Shown: positions 26,701-41,700 of the stretch, piece after piece | Position numbering within the stretch: the first letter of the stretch is position 1 | Layout: each line of letters starts with the position of its first letter | DNA from: Hyperoodon ampullatus | Taxonomy: Eukaryota; Chordata; Mammalia; Artiodactyla; Ziphiidae | DNA: 64,000 nucleotides | Reading direction: 5' to 3' | Assembly: GCA_949752795.1 (NCBI GenBank) | Contig: OX457058.1 | Span: forward strand, 166,658,223 to 166,722,222 | Notes under the pieces: model-generated | Seen by the model: the letters and a program-made list of their open reading frames with translations, nothing else | What the model was told of the DNA's origin: nothing | The model's database searches: none | Program-made: the position numbers and the translations under genes

Positions 26701-29700
26701 TCCTCTAGGGTTACAGGGATAGCACGTGAGACACAGAGAAGGATAAATAAATCTGGGTCCTCTGAGCCACAGAGGACTGCGGCATTCTTCAACACGGATC
26801 TGCAGACAGAAGGGTCCCAGAAGACTACGGTGTCTGCCTCTCTGGAGACTACGGGCCGGATTCCAGGCTCACTCCGACCACAGCTCCCACTGACATCAAC
26901 GGGACTTCTAAGCACACCACAAGAGCAAATAATCCCTGAAGAGTCGCAAAAGTCTTAACAGCACTCAATTTTTTCAAGTATGCCTTGGACAGGACTTAGA
27001 TTTTCTCTCTTCTAGACCACATGAACAAAGAAAAGAAAAAAGTTAAATGAGGAATAATAATTCAAGTAGTTTCACCACATAACCACCTGTCTCACGCATG
27101 GGAAAAGTGCCTCCCTATGTAAGAGGAAGTTAGATTAAGCAGAGAGGAAAAGCACCTGCTCGGGGGTCAACCTGCAGAACACCTGGAACACTATGCTCGG
27201 CGTAGACAGCAGAGCGAAACACGGGGAGAAAAAAGGCCCCCAAGGAAAGGAAGTACTGTGGTCATGAGCCATTCTATACCTTTAACACAGTGGTTCTAAA
27301 CAAATGTGAAATAAGGACAAACGCAATGATTATTTTTAAGTGCTATATTAACCTTAACCTGTGTGTGTGTGTCTGTGTGTGTGTGTGTGTTATGCACACA
27401 GGGGTTCTGATGTCAGTGACTGAAAGGAAGACATATCAAGAAAGAGAAAGAAGACATTTTCTTACTCATTACAAAAGCGTGTAAAGCTAAGTAATGAACT
27501 GGCCCATATGCCCACTGTAAGGCACATCTGCCATCTTTCAGAAATCCTGTAGACTTTTTGTCTGAATCAGATTTTGACACAACCATTACTATGTCTAAAT
27601 AATATTTCTCAAATAAAATCATGGCCCTATTTTTTTTTAATGAAGTTTTCTTTTCTTATGTTGACCTAATGATAGAGCTCTTTTTGTTTTTTTCCCACTT
27701 TACTGAGGTATTTATTGACTCCATTTTGATTGAGTGGCTAAATAGTCATTCAGATGTCTAACTTGTGGCAACGATCAAGGGAGAAAAATTCAAGATTTGA
27801 AAAATCATAGGTATTTGAGAATAGAAAACCTACTTTGGTTTCTCTGATTCCTTTTTACTGCTTCTGATGCTTCCGGAAGATCTGTCCTTTTCAGAATCAG
27901 TATATGACTCAGATCCACTGCTACTTGACTGCCCACGTTTTCTCTTGGTTTTCTTGTGGTGCTGATGCTTCCTTTTCTTCTTTTTCTCTTTCTTCTTTTT
28001 TCTGCTTGTTTGTTTGGGCTTTTTGTTAGTGTCACTTTCATCTGAAGGCTCTGAATTCAGAGGACTCCTGTTTGGGAAAATCAACAATAGAATTATTTTC
28101 AAAGGAGAATTAGGGAAATAATATGTAAGCAAGTATGCAAATAAACATATATGCAAAAGGAAATTCTATAAATGCTCACACAGACTTACTATGTGCCCAT
28201 ACATTATACAGTACCTTCCTGGATTGCAACTCACCTTAAAGATTTAAGAGTTGGACCTAAAATAACATCAGCCGAAGAAATTCTAATCTTTCTAAGATTT
28301 CTAAGCTTGTAAACCTATAGTTTCAAAGCTATATATTTTTAAATTAATCTACCAGTTATTTTATCAAATACAGTATTTTTTAATGCTATACAAGGTTTAT
28401 TTTCAGTCTTACATATTATGCCAGCATATCCTTAATGCCAAAAAAAAAAAATGGTTTAACTCTGGTCCTTGTTTTTTAGAGTTATAACGAGATCTTCCTC
28501 ATTACTCCCTCTCATGCATCAACTATTCTCAATTTCTAAAAGCTTCCTACACTTTTAGAGTACATCATATTAATGAGACCATTTGGTCTATATTTGTGAG
28601 AGAGCTCATTTCTCAAGCCAGTGATCTATAACAAAATTCTTTCAAAGCTGGGTACAGATGTGTGCCATTTTGCTTTCCCCAAAGTTTTCATGAGGTTTTA
28701 TCCTATGTTATTACAAAAGCTCCTTCTATTTTTGCATGCAACTTCTATCTTTATGCAACTAAAGAAATACCTGAATTATAATATTCTAAAGGTTACTAAT
28801 GAGGTTAATAAAGTTACTGAAGAATCACAATGATGCCATTTCCCTTGTGGCCTAATTACTGGCAGTAACTGTGTCATGTACTTGCTACTCCAATGGAAAG
28901 GGGAAAAAAAGGATAATCTGTAAGAGTGAGATAAGGGAAAATAGTCAAAGATCACCTCATTACATCAGGTAAAAGGAAGAGTTTTACTTAACTCTTTTAT
29001 CACAGGGTTTTCTATGAAGCATCATTCAAACTAAGCTATAGACGGTACACTGACAAAGACTAAAAATCCACCTATCAAAAAAACTACCTGGTCAGTAGCA
29101 ACTCTTCAGAAACAAAGGCTGTGGCCTCTTCAGTTTGTTGGCTCAGAGGTGTTATGGTTCCAACACTAAAGCTTGGGTTGCTCAGCCAGTCTAATTCTGC
29201 ACGTGGGCAAAAAGGAGAAAAGATCAATGAAATTAGCTCAATAGGATTTCTAAAGCAGGAAATCCATCTTACCAGCTGACATCTTAATTCACAGCCAACG
29301 TCAGCCAGACGTTTTGAACAGTCCACAGAAGCTGAAGGGAATCCATGAAATTGTTATTTCATAGGGCATGGGATTTTAACACACTCTAAAATATTTAAAG
29401 CTGAAATCCTCTTGTGATATCAGGCTGTAGCTTAAGCAAAAGCCATGTAATAAGCATGGCCTAAAATACAACAAGGCTTTACGTATTCCATCCACACTCT
29501 AATGAGCATGAACGCTTCCAAAGCATTAGGTTTTAATGACCCCAAATTTGATTTAGACAATTCTGAAAAGTTTAAAAACATCAAATCATGCATAGAAACC
29601 CACCAGGCTTAACATTATTCCAGAAGATTCAGATATTTTTCTTTAAAAAAAAATTCCAATGTTCTATCTTAGTACAGTAACTTAAGCTTTTCCTTATAAC

Positions 29701-32700
29701 AGTACTCTGTGAAAATAAAAACAGAAGGTGTCAACTGTTTAAATTAATGCTAAAATTATATAAGATGTTAATAATGATTATCTCTGGGCAGTGAGGTTAA
29801 ATATCCAAAATTTTTCTTCTTTCTGCTTATCTATTAATTTCTAACTCTTCTATGATGAACTATTTCTAAATTACTTATTTTCTAACTTTTAGGAGTCTTG
29901 GCTGTGAAGGAAAGAAAAAGAATGGTGGCAGCAAGGGGGCCCACGGTGGGGTGTGTATTTTGTCCTGCTTTGTTTTAGGATGGGAGGCCAGAGTATAATC
30001 ACATGCTCAGGAGAAAGGACCCACAAAATGGTTGAAATTAGAAGAGAGAAGGGTTAATTACATTTTTTAACAGTTGTACTGGGATATAGATTATATACAA
30101 GGTTCACCCATTTAAAGTGGACAAGTCTATGGTTTTTAGTATATTTAGAATTGTGCAACTGCCACTGTAAGATAATTTTAGAACATTTTCATCATCCCCA
30201 AAAGAAACCCCACACCTATTAGCAGCAACTCCCCATCACCCACCTCCTGCCCTCCGACTCCCACAACCAGCCCTAGGCAACCACAAATCTACTTTCTCTC
30301 TCCATAGATCTGCCTATTTTGGACATTTAATATAAACAAGATCATACAATATATGGTCTTTTGTAACTGGCTTCTTTCGCTTGGCATAATGTTTTCAAGG
30401 TTCATCCACACTGTATCATGTATCAGTACTCCATTCGTTTTTATTGCTGAATAATAATTCCATTTTATGGCTATATCACATTTTATCCTTTAACAGTTGA
30501 GGGACACTTGGGTTGCTTCCACTTTTGGGCTACTATAAATAATGTTGCTATGAACATCCAGGTACAAGTTTTTATATGGACATATGTTTTCAGTTATCTT
30601 GGGCAGATATCTAGGAGCAGAATTGCCGGGTCATATGGTAACTCATGTTCAGCATTTTGAGGAACTGTCAGATTGTTTTCCTAACTGGCTGCACCATTTT
30701 ATACTCCCATTAACAAGGTATGAGGATTCCAATTTCTCCACATCGCTGCCAGCTTGTTATTCTCTGTCTTTTAGATTACAGTCATCCTACTGGGTATGCT
30801 GTTTTCTCACTGTGGTTCTGATTTCCATTTCCCAGGTGACTAATGATGTTGAGAATCTTTTCATGTGTTTGTTGGCCCTTCATATTTCAATAGAAATAGT
30901 TATTCAAATCTCTTCCCCATTTTTTAACTGGGTTGTCTTTTTATTATTGAGTTGTAAGAGTTCTTTATATATTCTGTATTCTAGTCCCTGGTGGTAACTG
31001 CATCTTAGTGAAGAGGGGATGTCGGAATGTATGCTCCATGATACAGTACCTTATTTTATTCACTGCTGCATCCCTAGCACTGAGAGCAGTGCCTGGCATA
31101 CATCAGTAGGAGTTTAATAAATATTTGTGGAAAAGAGGGGATCGAGGAAGGAAGGAAGGTTCCTAAAGAGAAAAGGTACATTGAAAAGCACAGGAAAGAG
31201 GGAAAGAAGAGAGGGAATCTAGCTTATGAAGGGCTTTACTGTAGGCCAAGCAACAGGTTAAGCACTTAATTTACACCTTTTAATCCTCACAACAACCCTC
31301 TATAGGAGGTACCAGTCTTCACTGTACAGAAGAGGAGACTAAGGCTCAAAGGGATCAAGTAATTTTTAAGGTCATACTTAATAAGAGTTAAAAGAATTCT
31401 TCATGCAGTCTTTCTTCTATTGTCTCCTTTTTCCTTCTGTGGGGTTCCCTTCCCTTGGGCCTAATTCCTGGCAAGAGGTATGTGAAAATAGTTCCTGTTG
31501 CTCACTGAGATCACAATTATTTTCACAATAATTGGATTCTATCATGAGCAAAGGAAAAGTGGGAAAAAGTGGAACAAACAATATGCAAGGAGAGATGCTC
31601 TCAAAGAAGTCCATTATATTTTTACATAAATATCTGGATAGTGAGGAGAGCTTGGAGGAAATGTAAAGAAATAGATACCTTAAAACAACAAAGTGTGTAG
31701 CTCTCCAGAGTCCTTCAGAAGGTACAAAAAAAGCTTTTAAAGGATGCATTTAAGGCTTTGCCACATGGGACCACTGTGGGGAGGAAAAACAAGTAGTTTA
31801 TAAAGAACTAAAACTCTTGGGTTTTGAACTCAAATCATCACTGACCCTCTGAGTGACCTTCATCTCAATCAAATGACCTTTTATAGGAACAAAAGGTATT
31901 TTTACCTGATAAGAAGTTGCTGCTGCTTTTTGGGGGGGCGGGAGGAGGAGGCTATCATATTAGCAGTAGCCATGTGTGGAATATTAAAGTAATAATCATT
32001 GGGTGTTAGGCCTAGAAAAATTTGGGAGCTCACCTAGTCCACAGATTTTCAAACTTTCTTAGCCAAGGAACTCACTGTTCAAGCTCAATGTTTCAGAGAC
32101 GTTCAAAATGCAGAACAGAAGAAGCAGGATGCCCTTGCTGGGGGCTCACAGGGAGGGAGCAGGTCCACAGAGGTTCACTGGAGCACAGCCTGGATACCCT
32201 TCCCTCATTTACAGATCCATAGTCGGAGGCTCAAAGAAGTTAAGTCACACACACGTCTGAACCTGGACCTGGGATCCTCCATCCAGCCCTCTCTAACCAT
32301 GCCATGGTGCTAACTCTTCACCGCCTCAACTAAGGAGTTGCTTTTCCTAAGTCTCCCTGCAATTGGTACAGGGGGCTACGACAGCAATGTTCACATTGTA
32401 ATCTCATTATCTGCATGTCAAGTCTTCCCATCATATTCTAAGCCAAAGGCCAACAACTCAAATCCTTACGGGGACCAGATGAGTAATGATTACTATGACA
32501 CTATCGAGAGTGACAACAGAAAAAACGAAAACGACAAAAATATTCTTCCAGCCAAACAAATATACCAACCGGTTTACAACTCGTGCACCCAAGTTTCCAG
32601 CTTGCCTCCACTCCCACTCCCTTCTTCCCAAACCAAAAGAAACATGAGGGCAGGAGCCATGACTATTCACTCCTGTATTCCCAACTCCTAGCACAGTGCC

Positions 32701-35700
32701 TTGGTACAAAGTAACTGGAGTCAATAAATATTTGTTGAATAAGTAAAGTGAATGAGGATCTGAATCATATCTCTGCATCCCTGTACCCCCAGCACCTAAT
32801 TTACAGAACTGAAAAAATTTGATTGTTAAAAGCATGCCATTATCTAGGTATAAAGTACTACTTTATAATTCTTCCAGTCTTCATTGTAAATTCAGATTTA
32901 ATCATTAAAGAATGGAATATCTACTATGTGTCCAGGCACAGTTCCAGGCTTTGGAGGCACAGTGGTGAACAAGTCCCTGCTCGAGTGGTGCTTATACTTA
33001 ATCATAACATTAACTGTTCATGTGATACATCTGCATTCTTAAATTTTAATTACACAGAACCCTGGAAAGTTATCTGAGATCAAAAGATGTTTTATTGGGC
33101 TTCCCTGGTGGCGCAGTGGTGGAGGGTCTGCCTGCCGATGCAGGGGACACGGGTTCGTGCCCCGGTCCGGGAAGATCACACATGCCGCGGAGCGGCTGGG
33201 CCCATGAGCCATGGCCGCTGAGCCTGTGCATCCGGAGCCTGTGCTCCGCAACGGGAGAGGCCACAACATTGAGAGGCCCGCGTACCGCACAAAAAAAAAA
33301 AAAAAGCTTTATTAATCAGATTGCAAAGTCCTTTTCTACAGTTACTTACATCTTCAAATAATTTACAAATACCAGTTACGTATTTAGATAACTGTGCTAA
33401 TACCAAGCAGGATGTAACACATTACAGAGAAGACTAGCAGGATACCACATGCCTAGGGTTTAAGATAGAGAAGATGACTAGCTAACAAACCTTCTGTCCC
33501 GGCAGGTTAGTAAGTAAATCACAGGTTGAAATTTACCTGGAAATTAGCACACTGCTATACACATACACACATCTAAGAAAGGAAGAAGAGTGGAAGTATC
33601 CGGCAGAAAAACACTTTAGAACTACTGCCTAACAAAACCAGGCAGATAACTACAAAAACCACATCATGTGTAATTTTACAGAAAAAAATATAATGTATCA
33701 TCACTGAATACTTCAAGCTGAAATGCTTTTTGCGATTATATAAGTTTATTATATAATTCTATTTCTCCATCACTAGTGAAAATGCTTTAATTCAATTCCA
33801 CTATAGATGGAGGGAACAAGGAATTGTCATGAATAGATTTAAATTTTAAAAACAAATTTTGGGGACCTCCCTGGTGGCAGAGTGGTTAAGAATCCACCTG
33901 CCAATGCAGGGAACACGGGTTCGATCCCTGGTCCGGGAAGATCCCACATGCCGCAGAGCAACAAAGTCCGTGCGCCACAGCTACTGAGCCTGCGCTCTAG
34001 AGCTCACGAGTCACAACTACTGAGCCTGCGTGCCACAACTACTGAAGCCCACACACCTAGAGCCCGTGCTCCACAACAAGAGAAGCCACCGCAATGAGAA
34101 GCCTGTGCACCGCAACGAAGAGTAGCCTCCGCTCACCGCAACTAGAGAAAGCCCGCGCACAGCAACGAAGACCCAACACAGCCAAAAATAAATTTTTTTA
34201 AAAATTAAAAAGTTAAAAAAATAAAAACAAATTTTGAACCACAAGTGGATAAAATATCCTTGTTCTATACTCATTCCCCATTGTATTAGGCTTTCCCCTT
34301 CTTTTCCAAAGTTCACTTTATGGCACTTTCCTTTTATGAAAGACCTTCAACTAGTACCTATTTTCACTAGCCAAAATCCGAAGAGGATTTTCGCTTTTAC
34401 AAAAAAAAAAAAAAAAAAAAAAAAAAAGGCGAAAAGCAAAAGTAGCCTTCAGTGTTTGTTTTGCAGCGAGCCTTCTGAGAGGCAGTGAGCACCCCAAGCA
34501 GCAACAGTGGCCTCACCAAGCTCCTTCCCCAGGAAGGAGCTCAGCATCAAGCCGCCATAGCTTTGAACTATGTCTGTGAGTATCTGTGCTTTATCCTGAT
34601 TTACTTTGTGCATCCGTTAGCAAGATGTGTCCTGAAGTAACTGTTTCTTCACTGTACACCATTTCAGCTTAGGACAGGTTTCATCGGAACGCTGCTCTAC
34701 CTTCAGATAGTGGGGGAAATCTGTGTAACAAAATAGCACTGATTATGAGTTTACATGAACTCAGAGGCAAGCACCACCCCTTCAGTGATAATTCAAAAGA
34801 CATTTCTAGGGCTCTACAGCATATATATTAGGGAAGGAGGTTATTCCTTTAAAAAGAATGAGCCAAGCTCTTTGTTTTGATGGAAACACTTGATTCCTGA
34901 CAGAATCTGAGAGCACAAGCATTCGTACAAACAGCACTGGCAAACATGACTAAACTGCATTTAAGACGGTGAGTACAGAGAATCTAAGCAAAGTCAGGCT
35001 TTCCACAGAGTTAAGCTACAATTTGAAGAGACCCAGGGATCCCAAAGGTAATGTTTAAACAACGAAACCCCAACGTTCCAATATCACAGTGTGGTTTATA
35101 ATACAATTTCCGGTGTCAGAAGGACCTGCGTTCAAACACTGGCTTTAAAGTTTTTTAGTTGTGCAACTCGGAACAAAAAACCTCATCTCTCCAAGTCTTC
35201 TCCTTTCATCCAGCACCTTTTCCCTCAGAGCCAGGCATGGACAGACCCAGGACAGCCCTCAGGGAGCGGACACGCTGGCAATCATTTACATGTAATTAGA
35301 CAACGCCAAGATAAAAGTTACAGGGTATAATGAGAGCACACAGCTGGGTTCCCTAGTCCAAACTAGGTATGGATCAGAGAAAGCTGCCTGGGAGAACAGC
35401 TCAATAAGACCTAAAGGATGAGAAAAAAAGTAGGCAAATATGCTCCTAGGAAGCATCTAGGCAGGGGAAATGGCTTACACAAAGGCCTGAGAGTGAGAAC
35501 GCATGACTCTCTGGGAAACAGGAGGGAGCTGCTGTGGCTGGACCACTGGGAGTGAGCAAAATGAAGCCGGAGAGGTTCAGGGGCCTAAAAGCCCCTATCA
35601 GAGTTTGTGTTTACCCTAAGAGCAATGCGGAAATGCTTGAGTTTTGAGCAAGGGTGACAAAATCAGGCCTAGGGTTCAAAAGATCAGCAGCAAAGAGTAG

Positions 35701-38700
35701 TGTTTAAGCACACACGTTTTGAAGCTAGATTGCCTGAGCTCAAATCCTGCTTCTGTGCCTGTTTCCTCCTCCCTAAACATGCTGACAATAATACTGACTT
35801 CATAGGGTTGTTATGAGGATTCAGTGACTTAATATGTATTTGTAAAGCATGCAGACCAGTGAATGGCACATAGTGGTTTTTTTTACTTTATTTATTTTTT
35901 TATTTTTTGTGGTACGCGGGCCCCTCACTGCTGTGGCCTCTCCCGTTGCGGAGCACAGGCTCCGGATGCACAGGCTCAGCGGCCATGGCTCACGGGCCCA
36001 GCCGCTCCGCGGCATGTGGGATCTTCCCGGACCAAGGCACGAACCCGTGTCCCCTGCATCGGCAGGCGGACTCTCAACCACTGCGCCACCGGGGAAGCCC
36101 TTAATTTATTTTTTTATGGAAGTATAGTTGATTTACAATGTTGTGCCCATCTCTGCTGTACAGCAAAGTGACTCAGTTATACACATACATTCTTTTTTAA
36201 ATTCTTTTCCATTATGGTTTTTCCCAGGATATTGAATATAGTTCCCTGGGCTCTACAGTAGGACCTTGTTGTTTATCCATTTTATACACAATAGTTTGTA
36301 TCTACTAACCCCAAACTCCCAACACATCCCTTCCCCACCCCCCCTCCCCTGGCAACCACAAGTCTGTTCTCTATGACTGTCTTCCTGGGGTTTTTTTGTT
36401 TTTTTGTTTTTTTTTTGCCGTACGCGGGCCTCTCACTGTTGTGGCCTCTCCCGTTGTGGAGCACAGGCTCCGGACGTGCTGGCTCAGCGGCCATGGCTCA
36501 CGGGCCCAGCTGCTCCGCGGCATGTGGGATCTTCCCGTAATGGGGCACGAACCCATGTCCCCTGCATCAGCAGGCGGACTCTCAACCACTGCGCCACCAG
36601 GGAAGCCCTGTCTTTCTGTTTTGTAGGTCGGTTCATCTGTGCCATATTTTAGATTCCACATATAAGTGATAGCATATGGTATTTGTCTTTCTCTTTCTGA
36701 CTTACATTTAGTAGAATGATCTCTAGGTACACCCATGTTGTTGCAAATGGCATTATTTCATTCTTTTTTATGGCTGAGTAATATTCCATTGTATATATGT
36801 GCCATCTTCTTTATCCATTCATCTGTTGATGGACATTTAGGTTGTTTCCATGTCTTGGCTACTGTGAATAGTGCTGCGATGAACACAGGGGTGCATGTAT
36901 CTTTTTGAATTATAGTTTTGTCCAGATACATGCCCAGGAGTGACATTGCTGGGTCATATGATAGTTCTATTTTTAGTTTTCTGAGGAACCTCCATACTGT
37001 TTTCCACAGTGGCTACACCAACTTACATTCCCACCAACTTACATTCCACCAACAGTATAAGAGGGTTCCCTTTTCTCCACACCATCTCCAGCATTTGTTA
37101 TTTGTACACTTTTTAATGATGGCCATATTCTGACGAGTGTGAGGTGGTACCTCACTGTAGTTTTGATTTGCATTTCTCTAATGATTAGCAATGTTGAGCA
37201 TCTTTCCATGTGTCTATCGGCCATCTGTATGTCTTCTTTGGAGAAATGTCTATTTAGGTCTTCTGCCCAGTTTTCAGTTGGGTTGTTTGGTTTTTTGTTG
37301 TTGAGTTGTATGAGCTGTTGGTGTATTTTGGAAATGAAGCCCTTGTTGGTCGCATCATTTGCACATATTTTCTCCCATTCTGTGGGTTGTCTTTTCGTTT
37401 TGATTATGGTTTCCTTTGCTGTGCAAAAGCTTGTAAGTTTGATTAGGTCCTGTTTGTTTAGTTTTGTTTTTATTTCTATTGTCTTGGGAGACTGAGCTAA
37501 GAAAACACTGGTACGATTTATATCAGAGACACAGTGTTTTTAAATAAGTAGTTTTAAAACTCTGACTATGGTGTGGAGAGTGGTTCAGGGAGTGACTATT
37601 TAGGAGGCCGTTGTAATAATCCAGGGAGTGACCGTGGTGAAAATTATGCAGTGAGAGTGAGAATAGAGGGAAACTAATGAATTTAAGAGTTATTTGGAAG
37701 GACTGGATGAAGAACTGAATGGGGGAAACAGGAAGCTGAGGTATGTGTCTAAGTTTTGGCCTGGGAGAATGCTGGTGCCATTTTCTGACATGTGGACACA
37801 GGAAGCAGAGCAGATTTCAGGTAAAAAGACAATGTGTGTAGTTTCTTCCCCAAATATAAATAATACACCTGCCTCATATGCCTCATATCTTCCAGCCCAA
37901 CTCTGTCTGAATATTCAACCCCTAAGCAACAATGTTTTAGAGTAGACAAGCCTAATAAATCTGACAGTGTAGAAGGAAAAGCTTGAGAATTGGAGGGAGC
38001 ACACACTGGGGTCTTTCTGCTGCTCCTAACACAAGGGAGGCGCTGGATACCTGTTTGTTGACCGAATGAATGTTACTGAATTTAGCCTCCCCAAAACACT
38101 TACTGAGTGTGATGCCTGCTGAAATCCTGGCCTAACTCTTAACAGTACCAAGAGTGGCGAACAGAGCCTCTCTCACTTGCTTTGGTATTGCTCATCTTTC
38201 CTGTCCAGGAGTTTTTTGTTTCTGTTTTTGTTTTTAATTGAAGCTCTGCACACACCAGTACTAACACCATCTTACATTTTTATCACATTTTATAGTGTAA
38301 GGCCAAAAGTACAGTGCTTCTATTTTTAACAGCAAAAGACCAGAAACAGTCAAAATGTCCTTAATAGGGACTGACAGAATAAAGTATGTGACATCCACAC
38401 TATGGAGCTCTGTGTACCAGTCAAAAGAAGTGAGGAAGACTTCTATACTCCACTGTAGAGTGATGTCTGGGATTTTAGGTAAAATGCAGAATAATATGCA
38501 TTTAAGAAACAGAAGCATGGGCTTCCTTGGTGGCGCAGTGGTTGAGAGTCCGCCTGCCGATGCAGGGGACACGGGTTCGTGCCCCGGTCCAGGAGGATCC
38601 CACATGCCGCAGAGCGGCTGGGCCCGTGAACCATGGCCGCTGAGCCTGCGCGTCTGGAGCCTGTGCTCCGCAACGGGAGAGGCCACAACAGTGAGAGGCC

Positions 38701-41700
38701 CGCGTACCGCAAAAAAAAAAAAAGAAAGAAAGAAACCGAAGTGGAGAGGGGAGGAGAGATAAATTTGGGACTTGGAATTAACAGATACACACTACTATAT
38801 ATAAAATAGAGAAACGATGAGGACGTATTGTATAGCACAGGTCACTATATTCAATATCTTGTAATAACCTATAATGGAAAAGAATCTGAAAAAGTATATA
38901 TATATATTTATGTATAACTGAATCAATTTGCTGCATATCTGAAACACTGTAAATTAACTATACTTTAATAAAAAAACAAAAAATTAAAATAAAAATAGAA
39001 ACAGAGTGGAAATGTTGTTGCTCATGTTAAGGAGGAAAAAAACGGAAGGCTATCATTGATTACTAAAAATTCTAAACTGTACGGGAAAGTTGGAGAACTG
39101 AGATGGAAGGTTTTCTCCAGAAATAACTGGGTTATATGTATTTTCAACTTTAGAACCATGTAAATGTTTCACAACATTATAAAACGGGACCAAATCAAAA
39201 AGAAGGAAAACACAATCCCCCAAAATTAAAAACAAATATACCTAATTGTATATCAAATTGGTAATGAAGCCACACAGAGAATTATTTCAAGTGAATTTAA
39301 AACACAGTAATTTGACAGCACATGGGTTGTGGGATACAGCCTAAGGACAAATAGAACCATAAAGAAATACTGAACTATTTAGTATTAGTCATATTACTAT
39401 TGTTATTTTGGACCTGTACATAATTGGACTAATGACACTAAGAACTAATATTTCCAGCATAAGAGGAAATAAATATAAATAGTAAATCAAAGAAATCAAT
39501 TAAAAATCTCATAATCTTAAACTTGGATTAGAAATATCAGTATGAAGTCATGATGTATTTTTCTCTTTCTGGTTCTGGCCACTGAAAATGTTTAGAAGTA
39601 ATGACAACCCAGTGCCATGAGTACTCCCAACATCCAATTTGTGGTTTTAACATACCCATACCATTTTCCACTAAAAGAAACCAGGGTTCCTTTGAGAAAT
39701 GGCCAATTCCAGGCCATAATAAAACATGTAAGCGATGAGCTCTGAGCAGCTTTAAGGGCAGAAAGCAAGGAAGTGATTAAAGACAACGGATTTATGCCAA
39801 AAAGACACAGGCCCAACTTGATCAAGGCCCCATTAGCCAAAAATGGGACAATTTGAGCATTAGAAAATAGTATTTGCAATGGACTGAAATATAAGCATGT
39901 TAAAAATTCATGAGCTCATAATTAAAGGGGGTGGGGGGAGAAACACCTCACTTGTCACCTCTAAAAGTTGCCAAGATCCAAACTTGTTATTCTGTAAACT
40001 GACAAAAGGAACAAATCAAGTATTCATCCTGTCTTTCCTGCCTGAACTGTATTTCAGGGTATCCCAACAGTGTAGAGAAGAAGTTCTTTATAGGATAACT
40101 GATACTAATAAATATAGGAGGAATGCTAAAAATGGAAAATAACCATTTTGTAACCCCAATGAAATGGTGGATCTAAGCAATAATCATAAATGGCTGCAAA
40201 AATCATTAGGTGAAAGACTGATGGGCAGCTTCATAATGGATGAATCAGGCCATCCAGGAATCCACTGATCAATCTTACTACTAAAAGAGAGAAAACTGGA
40301 CAGCCCATCTTCCTGATTTGGCTCAACAGCAAATGTAGAGCACACCCAATGAGGTATTTTCAACTAAAAAAATTGTACCTGAATCTAATTAACTCTCTAC
40401 ATCTAACTACCAGTTTACAGGAAATGCTAGGGTAGAGAAGCATGTTAAATGACACCATAAGGATTTGGTGGGAAATGTCTATAGGACAAATGATGCACCT
40501 TCCTCAACAAATCACAGGAGAAAATAGAAGGGAGGGAGAAACTGTTTTATATTTTTAAAAAAGACCTAAGAGGGTTTCCCTGGTGGCGCAGTGGTTGAGA
40601 GTCCGCCTGCCGATACAGGGGACACGGGTTCGTGCCCCGGTCCGGGAAGATCCCACATGCCGCCGAGCGGCTGGGCCCGTGAGCCATGGCCGCTGAGCCT
40701 GCGCATCCGGAGCCTGTGCTCCGCAACGGGAGAGGCCACAACAGTAAGAGGCCCGCATACAGAAAAAAAAAAAAAAAAAAAAAAAAAACCTAAGAGACAT
40801 ATCCAAAATGCAGTGTTGGATTTCTTTGGATACTGACTTGAAGAAACCATCTGTAAAAGGCCATTTTTGAAACAACTCTGGAAATTTGAACATTAACTGA
40901 CAATTAGATGATATTAAAGAATTATAGTTAATTTCATCATGGCTAATAATGTTATGTTTAAATTTTTTAAAATACAGTACTTTATAAAAAGCTCTTAACA
41001 TTCTCTAACACCAAACACAAAAATAAACCCAAACTGGATTAAAGACCTAAAATGTAAGACCGGATGCTGTAAAACTCTTAGAGGAAAACACAGGCAGAAA
41101 ACTCTCTGATATACAATGCAGCAATATCTTTTGGGATCCACCTCTTACAGTAATGAAAATAAAAACAAAAATAAACAAATGGGACCTCATTAAACTTAAA
41201 ACCTTTTGCACAGCAAAGGGAACCATAAACAAAAAGGAAAAGACAACCCACAGAATGGGAGAAAACATTTGCAAACAATGTAACCAAAAAGGGATTCATC
41301 TCCAAAATATACAAACAGCTCATGTATATAGCTCATATTGATACAGCTCAATATCAAAAAAGTAAACAACCCAATCAAAAAAAAAGAAACAATGGTCACA
41401 AAATCTAAATAGACATTTCTCCGAAGAAGACATACAGATGACCAAAAAGCACATGAAAACATGCTCAGCATCGCTAATTATTAGAGAATTGCAAATCAAA
41501 ACTACAATGAGGTATCAACTAACACCGGTCAGAATGGTCATCATCAAAAAGTCTATAAACAGGGCTTCCCTGGTGGCACAGTGGTTGAGAGTCCGCCTGC
41601 CGATACAGGGGACACGGGTTTGTGTCCCTGTCAGGGAAGATCCCACATGCCACGGAGTGGCTAAGCCTGTGAGCCATGGCCGCTGAGCATGCGCGTCCGG

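Larger units (their letters stand above)
24753..27833 (-). other. NRDE2 intron 3
   Basis: Holds an A-run with a GA tail (about 25110-25138), an L2 tail (25640-25690) and a (GT)n (27361-27390). 25700-27280 shows no recognised element and has raised GC in parts; I see no supported exon there. Confidence 0.7.
35877..37530 (-). mobile_element. L1 3' portion, reverse, carrying two SINEs
   Basis: Poly-T/3' end at the left (TTTTTTATGGAAGTATAGTTG), 3' UTR, then decayed ORF2 C-terminal coding up to about 37530 (GGGAGACTGAGCTAAGAAAA). One CHR SINE sits in its A tail (35906-36100) and another in the 3' UTR (36392-36608). Flanks around CACAGTG/CACATAGTG may be its target duplication. Confidence 0.85.

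Noticed and set aside
33899..33935. tRNA-like A and B boxes
   Set aside because: They belong to the tRNA-derived heads of CHR SINEs; no acceptor stem or full cloverleaf is present, so no tRNA gene is called.
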